Shown in pieces: positions 46,927 through 55,384 of a stretch of DNA of 64,000 nucleotides. The stretch spans positions 3,684,501-3,748,500 of the forward strand of contig NZ_CP050700.1 of NCBI RefSeq assembly GCF_010646885.2, in the 5' to 3' direction. Under the pieces are notes generated by a model, which was given only the letters and a program-made list of their open reading frames with translations, did no database searches and was not told where the DNA came from. The translations under genes and the position numbers were made by a program. Origin of the DNA: Desulfopila sp. IMCC35008 (GTDB lineage: Bacteria; Desulfobacterota; Desulfobulbia; Desulfobulbales; Desulfocapsaceae). How positions within the stretch are numbered: position 1 is the stretch's first letter; every line of letters begins with the position of its first letter.

Positions 46927-48630
46927 TTACTCGCTCATAACATACTGATCACGAAGTGCATATACTTCCTCATTCCATACTTTGGCAAACCCCTCCTTGT
47001 CGATTACCGGCTTCTTCATCATCTCCCGGTACAGGGTTTCCTGTTCCGGGCTGTTTTCAAAAGAGATAACCATATGCAGGGCAGCACGGGTAAAATCCTG
47101 GACCAGGAAGGTAAATATCTGTTCAAGCAACGGTTGCTCCGTATTGTAAATTGCCGCGTTCTCAAGTACCAGCTGGGCATAAACAATCAAGGTAAAGAGC
47201 TCCCCGGCAGAGAGCATATAGTCGATATTTTTAGCCTGTGTTTCACTCGGCGGTGCAGTCATCAACAGTTTTCTGAAAAGTTCAAGCTGCTCTTTAAAGA
47301 GAAGAACATTATCCCCCTCAACATTTTGGTAAACAAAGCGGTAATCCGGGAATCGGACACTGCCGAGCTTACCGGTCTGCTGGTTAAAGAGATAGGCATC
47401 ATCACCCGCCTCGCTCTGCCTTGAGATCTCTGGGTAGTCGACAGGTTCGAAAAAATAATTTTTTACAAACTTGATGATAAGCGCCATATTTACATGTTCG
47501 GTACCTTCGAGCTTGGGCAGCATACCGATATCCCTGATTGCCATCTCGAAATAGGTATCCTGCTCGTAACCTTTGGCAGCAATAACCTCATGCAGCAGCC
47601 CAACCACCTTCTCACCTTCACCTGTAACCTTCATCTTGACAATCGGATTAAAAAGCAGATAACGTCGATCCTCATCCGAGGCACAGCGCAGGTAATCCGC
47701 CGTCCTGTAGGCTACGAGTTTCATCGCTATCAACCTGGCGTAGCTCTCGACAAACAGTTTCCGTACATGGGGGAAATCGGTGACGTAACGCCCGTAAAGA
47801 TTCCGTCCTGCAGCATGGGTAAGCGCCTCGTAAAAACTATGCGTGGCGATACCAATAGACGCACAACCCAGCTCGAATTTGCCAATATTGACCGTATTGA
47901 GCGAGGAGTTCCAGGCATGCTGGCCAATGGAGATGATGTCGTCATCGGTAATCGGATAGTCATGCAGGGCATATTCTGCCACATAGGCCTGGCGCACACC
48001 TGATGTATCAATCTTTTTTACACATTCATAGTTTGGATGATCTGTCTCTACGGCAAAAAAGACATACTCTCCTGTCCCCTCCACTTTGCCGAACGTTGAT
48101 ACCAGGGCCGCACAGTTGCCATTGCCGATATAATATTTTGAGCCGTTTGCCAGCCAGGTTCCATCCCCTTGCGGCTTGAGTGTCATCTCTGAAGAATAAA
48201 GGTCAGCCCCATGAGTCTTTTCTGAAAGGCCGAAGGCAAATACGCCACCCTCTTTCAGCAGCGCTGCTGTTTTCTTCTTCAGCGCATCGTTCGTGCCCAT
48301 CCATATTGGCCCCAGCCCCAGAATTGTGACCTGCCAGGCATACCAGTAGCAGAGACCGTAAAAGCCGAGAATCTCGTTATACTCACTTATCCGCCACATA
48401 TCCCAACGTGTCTCTCCAGCAGTATGAGCTGCAGGGGTCAGCAACTGATAGAAGACTTTTTCTTCCTTGATAAAATCCAGGAAATCCTCATACCAAACCT
48501 GGGACTGATCATCCTCCTTGATTCTTTTCAACCCCTTTTTTTCAAAAAAGGTGATTGCCTTCTCAACCAGTTCACGTGATGTTTCATCGCTGTGCAGCCG
48601 TTCATATTTTTGGGGATTCAACAGCTTCAT
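46927..48630 (-). CDS. Divergent large acyl-CoA dehydrogenase
   Basis: The 567-residue protein has the ACAD fold with FGLSEKTHGADLYSSEM (about residues 133-149) in the flavin-binding middle domain and LEGTEHVNMALIIKF (about 375-389) at the place of the catalytic Glu. A long C-terminal extension follows, so it belongs to the large ACAD group and not to the 380-residue short-chain type. Its substrate is not evident. GGAG lies 7 bases before the ATG. It lies between the hotdog protein (48662) and the ferredoxin-type protein (45644), in one minus-strand series. Confidence 0.88.
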   Translation of the reverse strand: MKLLNPQKYERLHSDETSRELVEKAITFFEKKGLKRIKEDDQSQVWYEDFLDFIKEEKVFYQLLTPAAHTAGETRWDMWRISEYNEILGFYGLCYWYAWQVTILGLGPIWMGTNDALKKKTAALLKEGGVFAFGLSEKTHGADLYSSEMTLKPQGDGTWLANGSKYYIGNGNCAALVSTFGKVEGTGEYVFFAVETDHPNYECVKKIDTSGVRQAYVAEYALHDYPITDDDIISIGQHAWNSSLNTVNIGKFELGCASIGIATHSFYEALTHAAGRNLYGRYVTDFPHVRKLFVESYARLIAMKLVAYRTADYLRCASDEDRRYLLFNPIVKMKVTGEGEKVVGLLHEVIAAKGYEQDTYFEMAIRDIGMLPKLEGTEHVNMALIIKFVKNYFFEPVDYPEISRQSEAGDDAYLFNQQTGKLGSVRFPDYRFVYQNVEGDNVLLFKEQLELFRKLLMTAPPSETQAKNIDYMLSAGELFTLIVYAQLVLENAAIYNTEQPLLEQIFTFLVQDFTRAALHMVISFENSPEQETLYREMMKKPVIDKEGFAKVWNEEVYALRDQYVMSE

Positions 48631-48661
48631 ATATCGCTCCTTTAAAAAACCCTTTTCGCTC

Positions 48662-49180
48662 TTAGACTTTCGTCTTGACCTTCTTCCAGTTCTTGATCTG
48701 CCAGGTGGTCAGTACCGCAGCTATTCTGTTCCCCGACCGGTCACGTACCATGCTCTCCATGGTAACCGAGACAATGTCCTGACTTTTCAGTGGTTCTATT
48801 ACCTCGTCCTGTAACCTCTCAAGACTGATTTCACTCTCTGAAAAAATATCCTCTTTTGCCTGGTAACCATAGTCCGCCTCAAGCCGTGACATGATCAAAC
48901 GATACCGGTTCGGGTTGAGTTTGGTCATAAGCAGGAACCCGGCAGAGAATTCGGCGATCGTAGCGATACCGCACGCATGAATCCCGCGGACATGGTTATA
49001 GTTTGAGCGCCGGTACCCGGCAAACGTCACAATCCTGTTCTCTTCAATCTCAGCCAGTTCAAATCCGTGCTGCCTGTTAAAAGGTACAGTTCGCCCCAGA
49101 GCTTTATTTAAAACCCAAAGCCAGAATGATGATCTTCTGGCCTTTGCAAGCAGGAAGTGTAAGGTGTCAAACCCGGCCAT
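48662..49180 (-). CDS. DUF4442/hotdog-fold putative thioesterase
   Basis: The 172-residue protein resembles DUF4442 proteins, relatives of PaaI-type hotdog thioesterases: NHVRGIHACGIATIAEFSAG (about residues 71-90) is the helix and turn that hold the active site, and the C-terminal half has the strand pattern. I started it at 49180 (MAGFD), where the ATG overlaps the stop of the preceding gene (TAATG); a GTG four codons upstream is less likely. It would act on acyl-CoA or a related thioester. Its coupling to the dienoyl-CoA reductase-like gene suggests a shared pathway. Confidence 0.78.
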   Translation of the reverse strand: MAGFDTLHFLLAKARRSSFWLWVLNKALGRTVPFNRQHGFELAEIEENRIVTFAGYRRSNYNHVRGIHACGIATIAEFSAGFLLMTKLNPNRYRLIMSRLEADYGYQAKEDIFSESEISLERLQDEVIEPLKSQDIVSVTMESMVRDRSGNRIAAVLTTWQIKNWKKVKTKV

Positions 49181-51180
49181 TAAATAGCCCACCCGGCAAG
49201 ATACCCCTGATGATGTGCCTCGAACACAGTTGCCGGAATAGAAGCATCACCAACCAGGGTATGTGGGATGGCCAACTCGTCCGCTACTTTTACCAGCCCG
49301 TTCTCCGACGCAGTACCCACTGCCAAGACCACCGTCTCTGCTTCAATTTTTTGTACGTTCCCTTCCAACTCAATCTCTATGCAATCCGGAAGTATCGAGA
49401 CCACCCTGGCAGCGAGACAGGTTTTCACCCCATACCGCTTTATGTCCTGCAACATGCCCCAGCGGGTCGACTTACCAAAATTGGCACCGAGCCGCTCCGT
49501 CATTTCTACAAGTGTCACCTCACGACTCCCTTCGGTGGCAAGGCGGTACAGGTTCTCAGGCATTTCTGCCTGGTTAACGAGCAAAAACTTCAATTCATCA
49601 CCAGAAAGGGTTCCCTCTTCCGCCAGTTTCAGCGCTGTCTCAACTCCCACGGCCCCCCCGCCAATTACCACACACTTCTTCCCTGCCTGACGTTTGCCCG
49701 AAAGGATATCCCAGGCCTGGATCACATGATTGGCTTCACTACCGACGATCGGCGGAGTAATTGGCCTGCCGCCTGTTGCCACAATGAGCTCATCGGGCTT
49801 TTCCTCAATCAGCACGTTTCCATCCACCTCAACATTCATCATGACTTCTACAGCAGAGGCTGCCAGTCGCTGCTTCATATCCTCGGCAAATACAAGGAAC
49901 TCGTGCCGCCCGGGTGCACTCCCGGCAAGACGGAGTTGTCCTCCCAACTGCATGCTTTTCTCAAAAAGGCGTACCCGATGGCCGTTGGCTGAGGCTGCCA
50001 TTGCCGCTGCCATACCTGCCACGCCACCGCCAACAACCACGACCTCTTTAGCCGCCTTGGTTTTCCGTAGTTTCCTCTTCTTCTCATAACCGGCTTGCGG
50101 ATTACATAAACACTCAACCGGCTTCATTTTGAAAATGTTGTCAAAGCAGCCCTGACCACAGGCCACACAATGAACAATCTGATCCTCATTGCCACCCTGA
50201 GCCTTTAAGGGGAAATCAGGATCGGCGATCAGCGAACGCCCTACCGCCACGGCATCGCAAAACCCTCGCGACAGCAGGCTGCGCGCTGTTTCAGGGTCAT
50301 TGATTCGATGGGAAGCAATGACAGGGACTGCAACCCGGTCCTTTATTTCCCTGGCCATATAACTGAAGACCCCACGTGGCACTTTGGTGACAATCTGCGG
50401 AACCAGCGCCTCATGCCACCCAACATTGACACAAAGCGCGTCTGCACCGGCGGCAACAAGCGCTTGGGAAAAAGTGCGCAGATCTTCCACACCGATCCCC
50501 CCTTCCATAAAATCATTGCCGTTTATCCTGACCATGAGGGGAAAATCAGCTCCCACCCGTTTGCGGACCTCCTCAATTACTTCGAGACCAAAACGCATCC
50601 TGTTTTCCAGGCTGCCACCATATGTATCATCTCTTTTGTTGGTGAGTGGTGAGAGAAAAGAACTAATCAGGTAACCAGTCCCAGCCAGAATCTCCACCAT
50701 ATCGAAACCCGTCTTTTGGACGCGCCAGGCAGCATCGGAAAACCTTTCGATGATTACAGCAATTTCCGCCTGATCGAGTTCCCTCGGTGTCTCCCTGGTT
50801 AACCGTGAAGGGACCGGTGATGGAGCGACTGCCGGTTTACCCCCCAGAAAAAATGAGGCGTTATACCGACCGGCATGATTGAGCTGGACCCCGCATTTTG
50901 CCCCACCCTCATGAATGGCGCCGGCAAGATCGGTTAACCCCGCTATGAAGGAATCGTGATGGGCACCGATATTACCAGGCGTACCGGAGTATTCGTCGAC
51001 AGTCGCATAGCCGACACTGATGAGCGAAACGCCTCCTTCGGCACGTCTTCTGTAAAAATCGCAAAGCTGCTCCGTGACCTTAAAATCATGACACATGTTG
51101 AGGTGCATCGCAGGCATGAAAATGCGGTTTTGCAATTCAAGATTATTTATCTTCCATGGCTGGAACAGGGGATCTTTCAT
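49180..51180 (-). CDS. 2,4-dienoyl-CoA reductase-like NADH:flavin oxidoreductase (second copy)
   Basis: The 666-residue protein repeats the architecture of the gene at 2581: an Old-Yellow-Enzyme-like barrel (to about residue 335), a 4Fe-4S cysteine cluster CVACGQGCFDNIF (about 334-346) with CLCNP downstream, and a C-terminal FAD/NAD(P) part with VVVGGGVAGMAAA (about 379) and CVVIGGGAVGVETA (about 503). The two differ throughout, so this is an old paralogue. I chose ATG at 51180, with GGGAG 6 bases upstream, over a TTG two codons earlier. It starts 2 bases after the metallo-hydrolase stop and overlaps the hotdog gene start. Confidence 0.9.
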   Translation of the reverse strand: MKDPLFQPWKINNLELQNRIFMPAMHLNMCHDFKVTEQLCDFYRRRAEGGVSLISVGYATVDEYSGTPGNIGAHHDSFIAGLTDLAGAIHEGGAKCGVQLNHAGRYNASFFLGGKPAVAPSPVPSRLTRETPRELDQAEIAVIIERFSDAAWRVQKTGFDMVEILAGTGYLISSFLSPLTNKRDDTYGGSLENRMRFGLEVIEEVRKRVGADFPLMVRINGNDFMEGGIGVEDLRTFSQALVAAGADALCVNVGWHEALVPQIVTKVPRGVFSYMAREIKDRVAVPVIASHRINDPETARSLLSRGFCDAVAVGRSLIADPDFPLKAQGGNEDQIVHCVACGQGCFDNIFKMKPVECLCNPQAGYEKKRKLRKTKAAKEVVVVGGGVAGMAAAMAASANGHRVRLFEKSMQLGGQLRLAGSAPGRHEFLVFAEDMKQRLAASAVEVMMNVEVDGNVLIEEKPDELIVATGGRPITPPIVGSEANHVIQAWDILSGKRQAGKKCVVIGGGAVGVETALKLAEEGTLSGDELKFLLVNQAEMPENLYRLATEGSREVTLVEMTERLGANFGKSTRWGMLQDIKRYGVKTCLAARVVSILPDCIEIELEGNVQKIEAETVVLAVGTASENGLVKVADELAIPHTLVGDASIPATVFEAHHQGYLAGWAI

Positions 51181-51182
51181 AG

Positions 51183-52136
51183 TCAACTCCCGGTTACCCG
51201 TATGTATTCTTTTTTGAAGGAATCAAACAAACCTGACTGGCACAAGGACTCTTTCAGCACCTCAGGCTCCTCAAACAGATCGAGAACAAACTGTACTTCA
51301 GATGCCTTCAGATAGACCTGAAACGGCGTCAGTTTTGAAGACACAATCCGACCGATAATAGCCGCAACATCTCTTTCACCTCTAAATGCCAGTAACGGCT
51401 CAACTCGCTTGAACAATTTATCAATATAAACCGACAGATTTTGGAGAACAGAAGGAACCTTCTGCCGATGACCGGGCATGATATATTTTCCTTCCAGCGT
51501 GGCAAGCTTGGGTAATGATTCACAATAGGCGGTGTAATTCCTGAACCGTTGACCATTCTCAATATCAAAATCAAGTAGCGGAGACTGAAAAATCCCTTCC
51601 AACATGGTGTCTCCTGTAACCGCATACTCTCCGATCAGATAGACAAGGTCACTCTGAGAATGCCCAGGACAACTCATTATTTTTATTCCTAATTCTTCAG
51701 TTACCTTTTCTTCTGCAACAAAATAGTTGTCGGGAAGCCTGGGAAAAATGGAACCCGAACTCATCGTCCCATGTAATTCCTGCACGAATGATTCACCGAA
51801 CCCCACCGACCGGAGATAACGATACATCCCTTCCAGTCGCTGACTGTTTTGCCGAATCTTCAACGTATCCCTGTAGGGAAGGTAAACGGTAGCCCCCGAC
51901 TCTTTTTCAAGCCAATGAGCCAGACCATAATGGTCAATATGACAATGGGTAATCAGGATATGACGAAGTCTTTTCAGATCAAGATTCCGCTGGTAGTATT
52001 TCCTTGCCTGTTCAGTATCCGGTCCGGAATCAAAGAGGATTATCCCGTCATCACGCAGAAGCGAGTAACTGTGAACAGGCCCGACAGGATACGGTGTTTG
52101 GATGGTATGCTGAACTGGCTGGACCCGAGTAGTCAT
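51183..52136 (-). CDS. Metallo-beta-lactamase-fold hydrolase
   Basis: The 317-residue protein has the metal site THCHIDHYG (about residues 79-87), with further ligands in CPGHSQSD (about 156) and PGHR (about 231). N-terminal ILFDSGPDTEQ (about 33) is the usual strand before it. The family covers glyoxalase II-like hydrolases and thioesterases; an acyl-thioester substrate would fit the neighbours but cannot be shown. AAGG lies upstream of the ATG. It heads the sub-cluster 52136-45644, after the hairpins at 52192-52287. Confidence 0.88.
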   Translation of the reverse strand: MTTRVQPVQHTIQTPYPVGPVHSYSLLRDDGIILFDSGPDTEQARKYYQRNLDLKRLRHILITHCHIDHYGLAHWLEKESGATVYLPYRDTLKIRQNSQRLEGMYRYLRSVGFGESFVQELHGTMSSGSIFPRLPDNYFVAEEKVTEELGIKIMSCPGHSQSDLVYLIGEYAVTGDTMLEGIFQSPLLDFDIENGQRFRNYTAYCESLPKLATLEGKYIMPGHRQKVPSVLQNLSVYIDKLFKRVEPLLAFRGERDVAAIIGRIVSSKLTPFQVYLKASEVQFVLDLFEEPEVLKESLCQSGLFDSFKKEYIRVTGS

Positions 52137-52191
52137 AGACCTGACCTTAAAATCTATGGAAGGGAGAGTGATACCACCCTCATGGGCAGAA

Positions 52192-52216
52192 GGGGTCAGG
52201 CCTGAGGCCTGACCCC
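52192..52216. repeat. Perfect palindrome (REP-like or terminator)
   Basis: GGGGTCAGGCC-TGA-GGCCTGACCCC is an 11-bp perfect stem with a 3-base loop. It lacks a T-run and lies between the acyl-CoA dehydrogenase stop and the metallo-hydrolase start. Similar GGGGTCAGGCCTGACCCC-type sequences are known as dispersed palindromes in other bacteria. Confidence 0.65.
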
Positions 52217-52245
52217 GGATTCAAACGTATGGTGTGCATCAATAA

Positions 52246-52287
52246 GCATTCTCCGGATGGAGAGCGAGGTTACCACCCGGAGAATGC
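52246..52287 (-). terminator. Hairpin after the acyl-CoA dehydrogenase gene
   Basis: GCATTCTCCGG (52246-52256) pairs with CCGGAGAATGC (52277-52287), a perfect 11-bp stem, eight bases after the stop codon. The T-run is weak (GCTTATTG). It probably ends the fatty-acid operon starting at 59.7 kb. Confidence 0.6.
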
Positions 52288-52294
52288 AGAGCCA

Positions 52295-54073
52295 TTAGAA
52301 GAGGTATTTCTCCTCTTCACAGGCAGTTGTTGCCAGCAGGCGTTTGGCCTGCAGCAGTCCGGAAGCATTGTATTTGGTGAAGCGACGGATGCCGGACAGG
52401 ATCATGGTAAGGGTATCCCCTTCCTCAATATAGAAGGCACCTTGCCGTGCCGCCCTGCCGACCTCTTCTGCTGCGTCGAAGGCATTGACCTTGACGACCG
52501 CCTTTAACAGTTCCTGCTTACGCTCGGTGCATGACGCCAGGATTTTCTCGGCACGAAGGACGCTTGACTCAACCGCATATATCTGGATAGCGATATCTGC
52601 AGCCGCCATCAGGATTTCCTGCTCGTCACCAATCTTGTCCATGAATTTCTGGACACCGGCACCGGCCAGGATCAGAAACAGGGTTTTAAGATCGCCGATA
52701 AGTTTTTTCTCATGGGCAAACGGGACGGAATCATCAATTTCCTCAAAACTCGGGGTCATGAGTGATTCAAACGCCTTCATAGCCTCTGCCTGCAATGGCA
52801 ACTCACCTTTCATGGCCTTGCGCAGGATCATTCCCGGGATGAGCAGACGGTTGATCTCGTTTGTTCCCTCAAAGATGCGGTTGATGCGCTCATCACGGTA
52901 ATAGCGCTCTGCCGGGTACTCGCTGACAAAACCGTAACCGCCGTGAATCTGGACAACCTCATCAACGGTTCGGGCCAAAACCTCACTGCAGTACACTTTA
53001 GCGATACCGCATTCGGGTGCATACTCCTCAATAGCCTTTAAATATTGATCATAATAGTCGTCTACAGATCTATCGATCTTTTCAATACTCTCATCGAGCA
53101 CACCGGCTAACCGGTAAACCAATGATTCTGCGGCGTAAATCTCAGCTGTCATATTGGCTACCTTTTCACCGATTGCACCAAAGCTGCTGATCTTTTTACC
53201 AAACTGGGTGCGTTCGTTGGCGTACTTGATACCGTCGACCATGGCGAACTTGGCTGCACCGGTAACCGCGGCACCCAACTTGAAACGACCGATATTGAGG
53301 ACGTTAAAGGCAATTTTATGCCCTTTACCAATCTCACCCAGTACGTTCTCAACCGGAACCTTGCAGTTATCGAGGATAATCTGGGTGGTCGAAGAACCCT
53401 TGATTCCAAGCTTTTTCTCTTCTGCGCCGACCACGAGTCCCTCAAAACTTTTTTCTACCAGGAAACCGGTGAAGTGTTCTTTGTCGATCTTGGCAAAAAC
53501 GGTGAACAGCTCGGCAAAACCACCGTTGGTGATGAACTGTTTGGTTCCGTTCAGAATGTAGTGCTTGCCATCTTCGGACAAGGTGGCTGTCGATGCAGCA
53601 CCAAGGGCATCACTACCAGATCCCGGCTCGGTCAGACAATAGGCTGCCGGCCACTCACCTGATATCAGTTTCTCCAGGTATTTTTCTTTTTGTTCTGGAG
53701 TTCCGTAATAGATGAGGGGAAGTGTCCCTATCCCTGTATGACAGGTATAAGCAACAGAAAAAGATCCACCTTGGGAGATTTTCTCTGCAACTAACATGGA
53801 TGAAGCCTTATCCAGCTCAAGACCGCCAAACTCTTCAGGCGCATCCATCATCAGCAGGCCGAGCTCGCCGCACTGCTGCAGTCCCTTGACCACGATGTCA
53901 AAGTCCTGTTTATCGATCTCTTCTATCTGCGGAATGATCTCATTTACGATAAACTGTTCGGTGGTCTCCGCCATCTGACGATGCTCGTCGGTGAAGTCCT
54001 CAGGGGTGAAGACATCGTTACAGGGAGTTTCAGCGATTAAGTATTCTCCGCCTTTCAGTATATTTTCAGACAT
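52295..54073 (-). CDS. Long-chain acyl-CoA dehydrogenase
   Basis: The 592-residue protein has the ACAD core with CLTEPGSGSDALGAAST (about residues 149-165) and GGYGFVSEYPAERYYRDERI followed by FEGTNEINRLL, where Glu in FEGT is the catalytic base position of short-, medium- and very-long-chain enzymes. An extra C-terminal domain of about 170 residues makes it similar to VLCAD/ACAD9-type enzymes. I started it at 54073 (MSENIL) with AAGG 8 bases upstream; a GTG three codons before is possible. It is the last gene of the acyl-CoA synthetase operon and should feed EtfAB. Confidence 0.92.
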   Translation of the reverse strand: MSENILKGGEYLIAETPCNDVFTPEDFTDEHRQMAETTEQFIVNEIIPQIEEIDKQDFDIVVKGLQQCGELGLLMMDAPEEFGGLELDKASSMLVAEKISQGGSFSVAYTCHTGIGTLPLIYYGTPEQKEKYLEKLISGEWPAAYCLTEPGSGSDALGAASTATLSEDGKHYILNGTKQFITNGGFAELFTVFAKIDKEHFTGFLVEKSFEGLVVGAEEKKLGIKGSSTTQIILDNCKVPVENVLGEIGKGHKIAFNVLNIGRFKLGAAVTGAAKFAMVDGIKYANERTQFGKKISSFGAIGEKVANMTAEIYAAESLVYRLAGVLDESIEKIDRSVDDYYDQYLKAIEEYAPECGIAKVYCSEVLARTVDEVVQIHGGYGFVSEYPAERYYRDERINRIFEGTNEINRLLIPGMILRKAMKGELPLQAEAMKAFESLMTPSFEEIDDSVPFAHEKKLIGDLKTLFLILAGAGVQKFMDKIGDEQEILMAAADIAIQIYAVESSVLRAEKILASCTERKQELLKAVVKVNAFDAAEEVGRAARQGAFYIEEGDTLTMILSGIRRFTKYNASGLLQAKRLLATTACEEEKYLF

Positions 54074-54144
54074 AGTTTTCACCTTGTAGAGTTGACCGGC
54101 AGGATGTTTCTCTACCTCCCGGTCTTTTCTCTTTCCTATAATTC

Positions 54145-55317
54145 TTAGAGTTTTTCAAATATTCCTGCAGCGCCCATTCCGCCACCGATACACATGGACA
54201 CCATACCGTATTTGCCGTTGCGCCGTCCCATTTCGTGCAGCAGGGTAGCGGTCAGTTTGGCCCCGGTGCAGCCTAGAGGATGCCCGAGTGCGATTGCACC
54301 ACCGTTGACATTGATAATGTCCGGATTGAGACCGAGTTCATTAATACAGGCCAGTGCCTGGGCAGCAAATGCCTCGTTCAGTTCGATAAGATCGAGATCA
54401 TCTTGGGTCAAGCCAGCAAGTTTCAGGGCAGCCGGGATCGCAACAATGGGGCCAATTCCCATAACCTCGGGACGACAACCCTTTACCGAATAGGATACAA
54501 ACCTGGCAAAAGGATCTTTGCCGAGTTTTTTAAGGTACTCTTCAGAAACCACCATAGATACTGCGGCACCATCTGTCATCTGGGAGGAGTTACCGGCTGT
54601 CACCGGACCACCTATTTTGAAGACTGAACGCAATTTGCCAAGGCTTTCCGCGGTTGTACCGGCACGAACACCATCATCCAACGTCACTGTTTCCTTGTCG
54701 CGTTTGATCTTGCCGTTTACGAGACTTGTCTTCTCAATCTCGACCGGGATTATCTCGTCGGTGAAACGACCGGCTTCGATTGCAGCGGCCGCTTTGGCGT
54801 TACTTGCCGCACCGAATTCATCCATCATCTCACGGGTTATTCCATGCTCTTCAGCAACGTTCTCAGCGGTAACGCCCATGGACGCATATGATTCAGGCCA
54901 ATCGAGCATCAGATCCGGGTTAGCGGCATATTTGAGCCCACCCATGGGAACTGAGCTCATGGACTCCACACCACCGGCGATAATGCAGTCGGCAGCACCA
55001 ATCATGACTCGTTCGGCAGCCATGGAGATAGTCTGCAGGCCGGAGCAGCAAAAGCGGTTCAACACCTGACCGGGAACATCGATCGGCAGCCCTGCTCTCA
55101 TCGCAGCGACACGACCGATATTCATTCCCTGCTCGGCCTCCGGAAACGCACAACCGAGATACACATCGTCGATAGTCGCGGGATCAATGCCGGTTCGTTC
55201 AACAGTCCCCTTTATGGCCAGTGCAGCGAGATCATCCGGCCTCATGTCCTTGAACTTTCCCTTGTTTGCCCGGCAGCCAGGAGTTCTGTAGCTTGCCAGA
55301 ATATAGGCTGTTTTCAT
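54145..55317 (-). CDS. fadA: 3-ketoacyl-CoA thiolase
   Basis: The 390-residue protein is a full-length thiolase. The nucleophilic Cys is in [11 protein letters not shown] (Cys90), the His in [17 protein letters not shown] (about residues 337-353), and the second Cys in [10 protein letters not shown] (about 376-385). It cleaves 3-ketoacyl-CoA to acetyl-CoA and a shortened acyl-CoA, and may also run in the acetoacetyl-CoA direction. It lies between the HADH/enoyl-CoA hydratase gene (67-base gap) and the long-chain acyl-CoA dehydrogenase gene, together forming one complete beta-oxidation cycle. Confidence 0.94.
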   Translation of the reverse strand: MKTAYILASYRTPGCRANKGKFKDMRPDDLAALAIKGTVERTGIDPATIDDVYLGCAFPEAEQGMNIGRVAAMRAGLPIDVPGQVLNRFCCSGLQTISMAAERVMIGAADCIIAGGVESMSSVPMGGLKYAANPDLMLDWPESYASMGVTAENVAEEHGITREMMDEFGAASNAKAAAAIEAGRFTDEIIPVEIEKTSLVNGKIKRDKETVTLDDGVRAGTTAESLGKLRSVFKIGGPVTAGNSSQMTDGAAVSMVVSEEYLKKLGKDPFARFVSYSVKGCRPEVMGIGPIVAIPAALKLAGLTQDDLDLIELNEAFAAQALACINELGLNPDIINVNGGAIALGHPLGCTGAKLTATLLHEMGRRNGKYGMVSMCIGGGMGAAGIFEKL

Positions 55318-55384
55318 ATCTGTTCCTCTTTTAATTACAATTATTTAAGTAGAAGCTCCTCATTTGCGGATTTCTTTCTAATTC

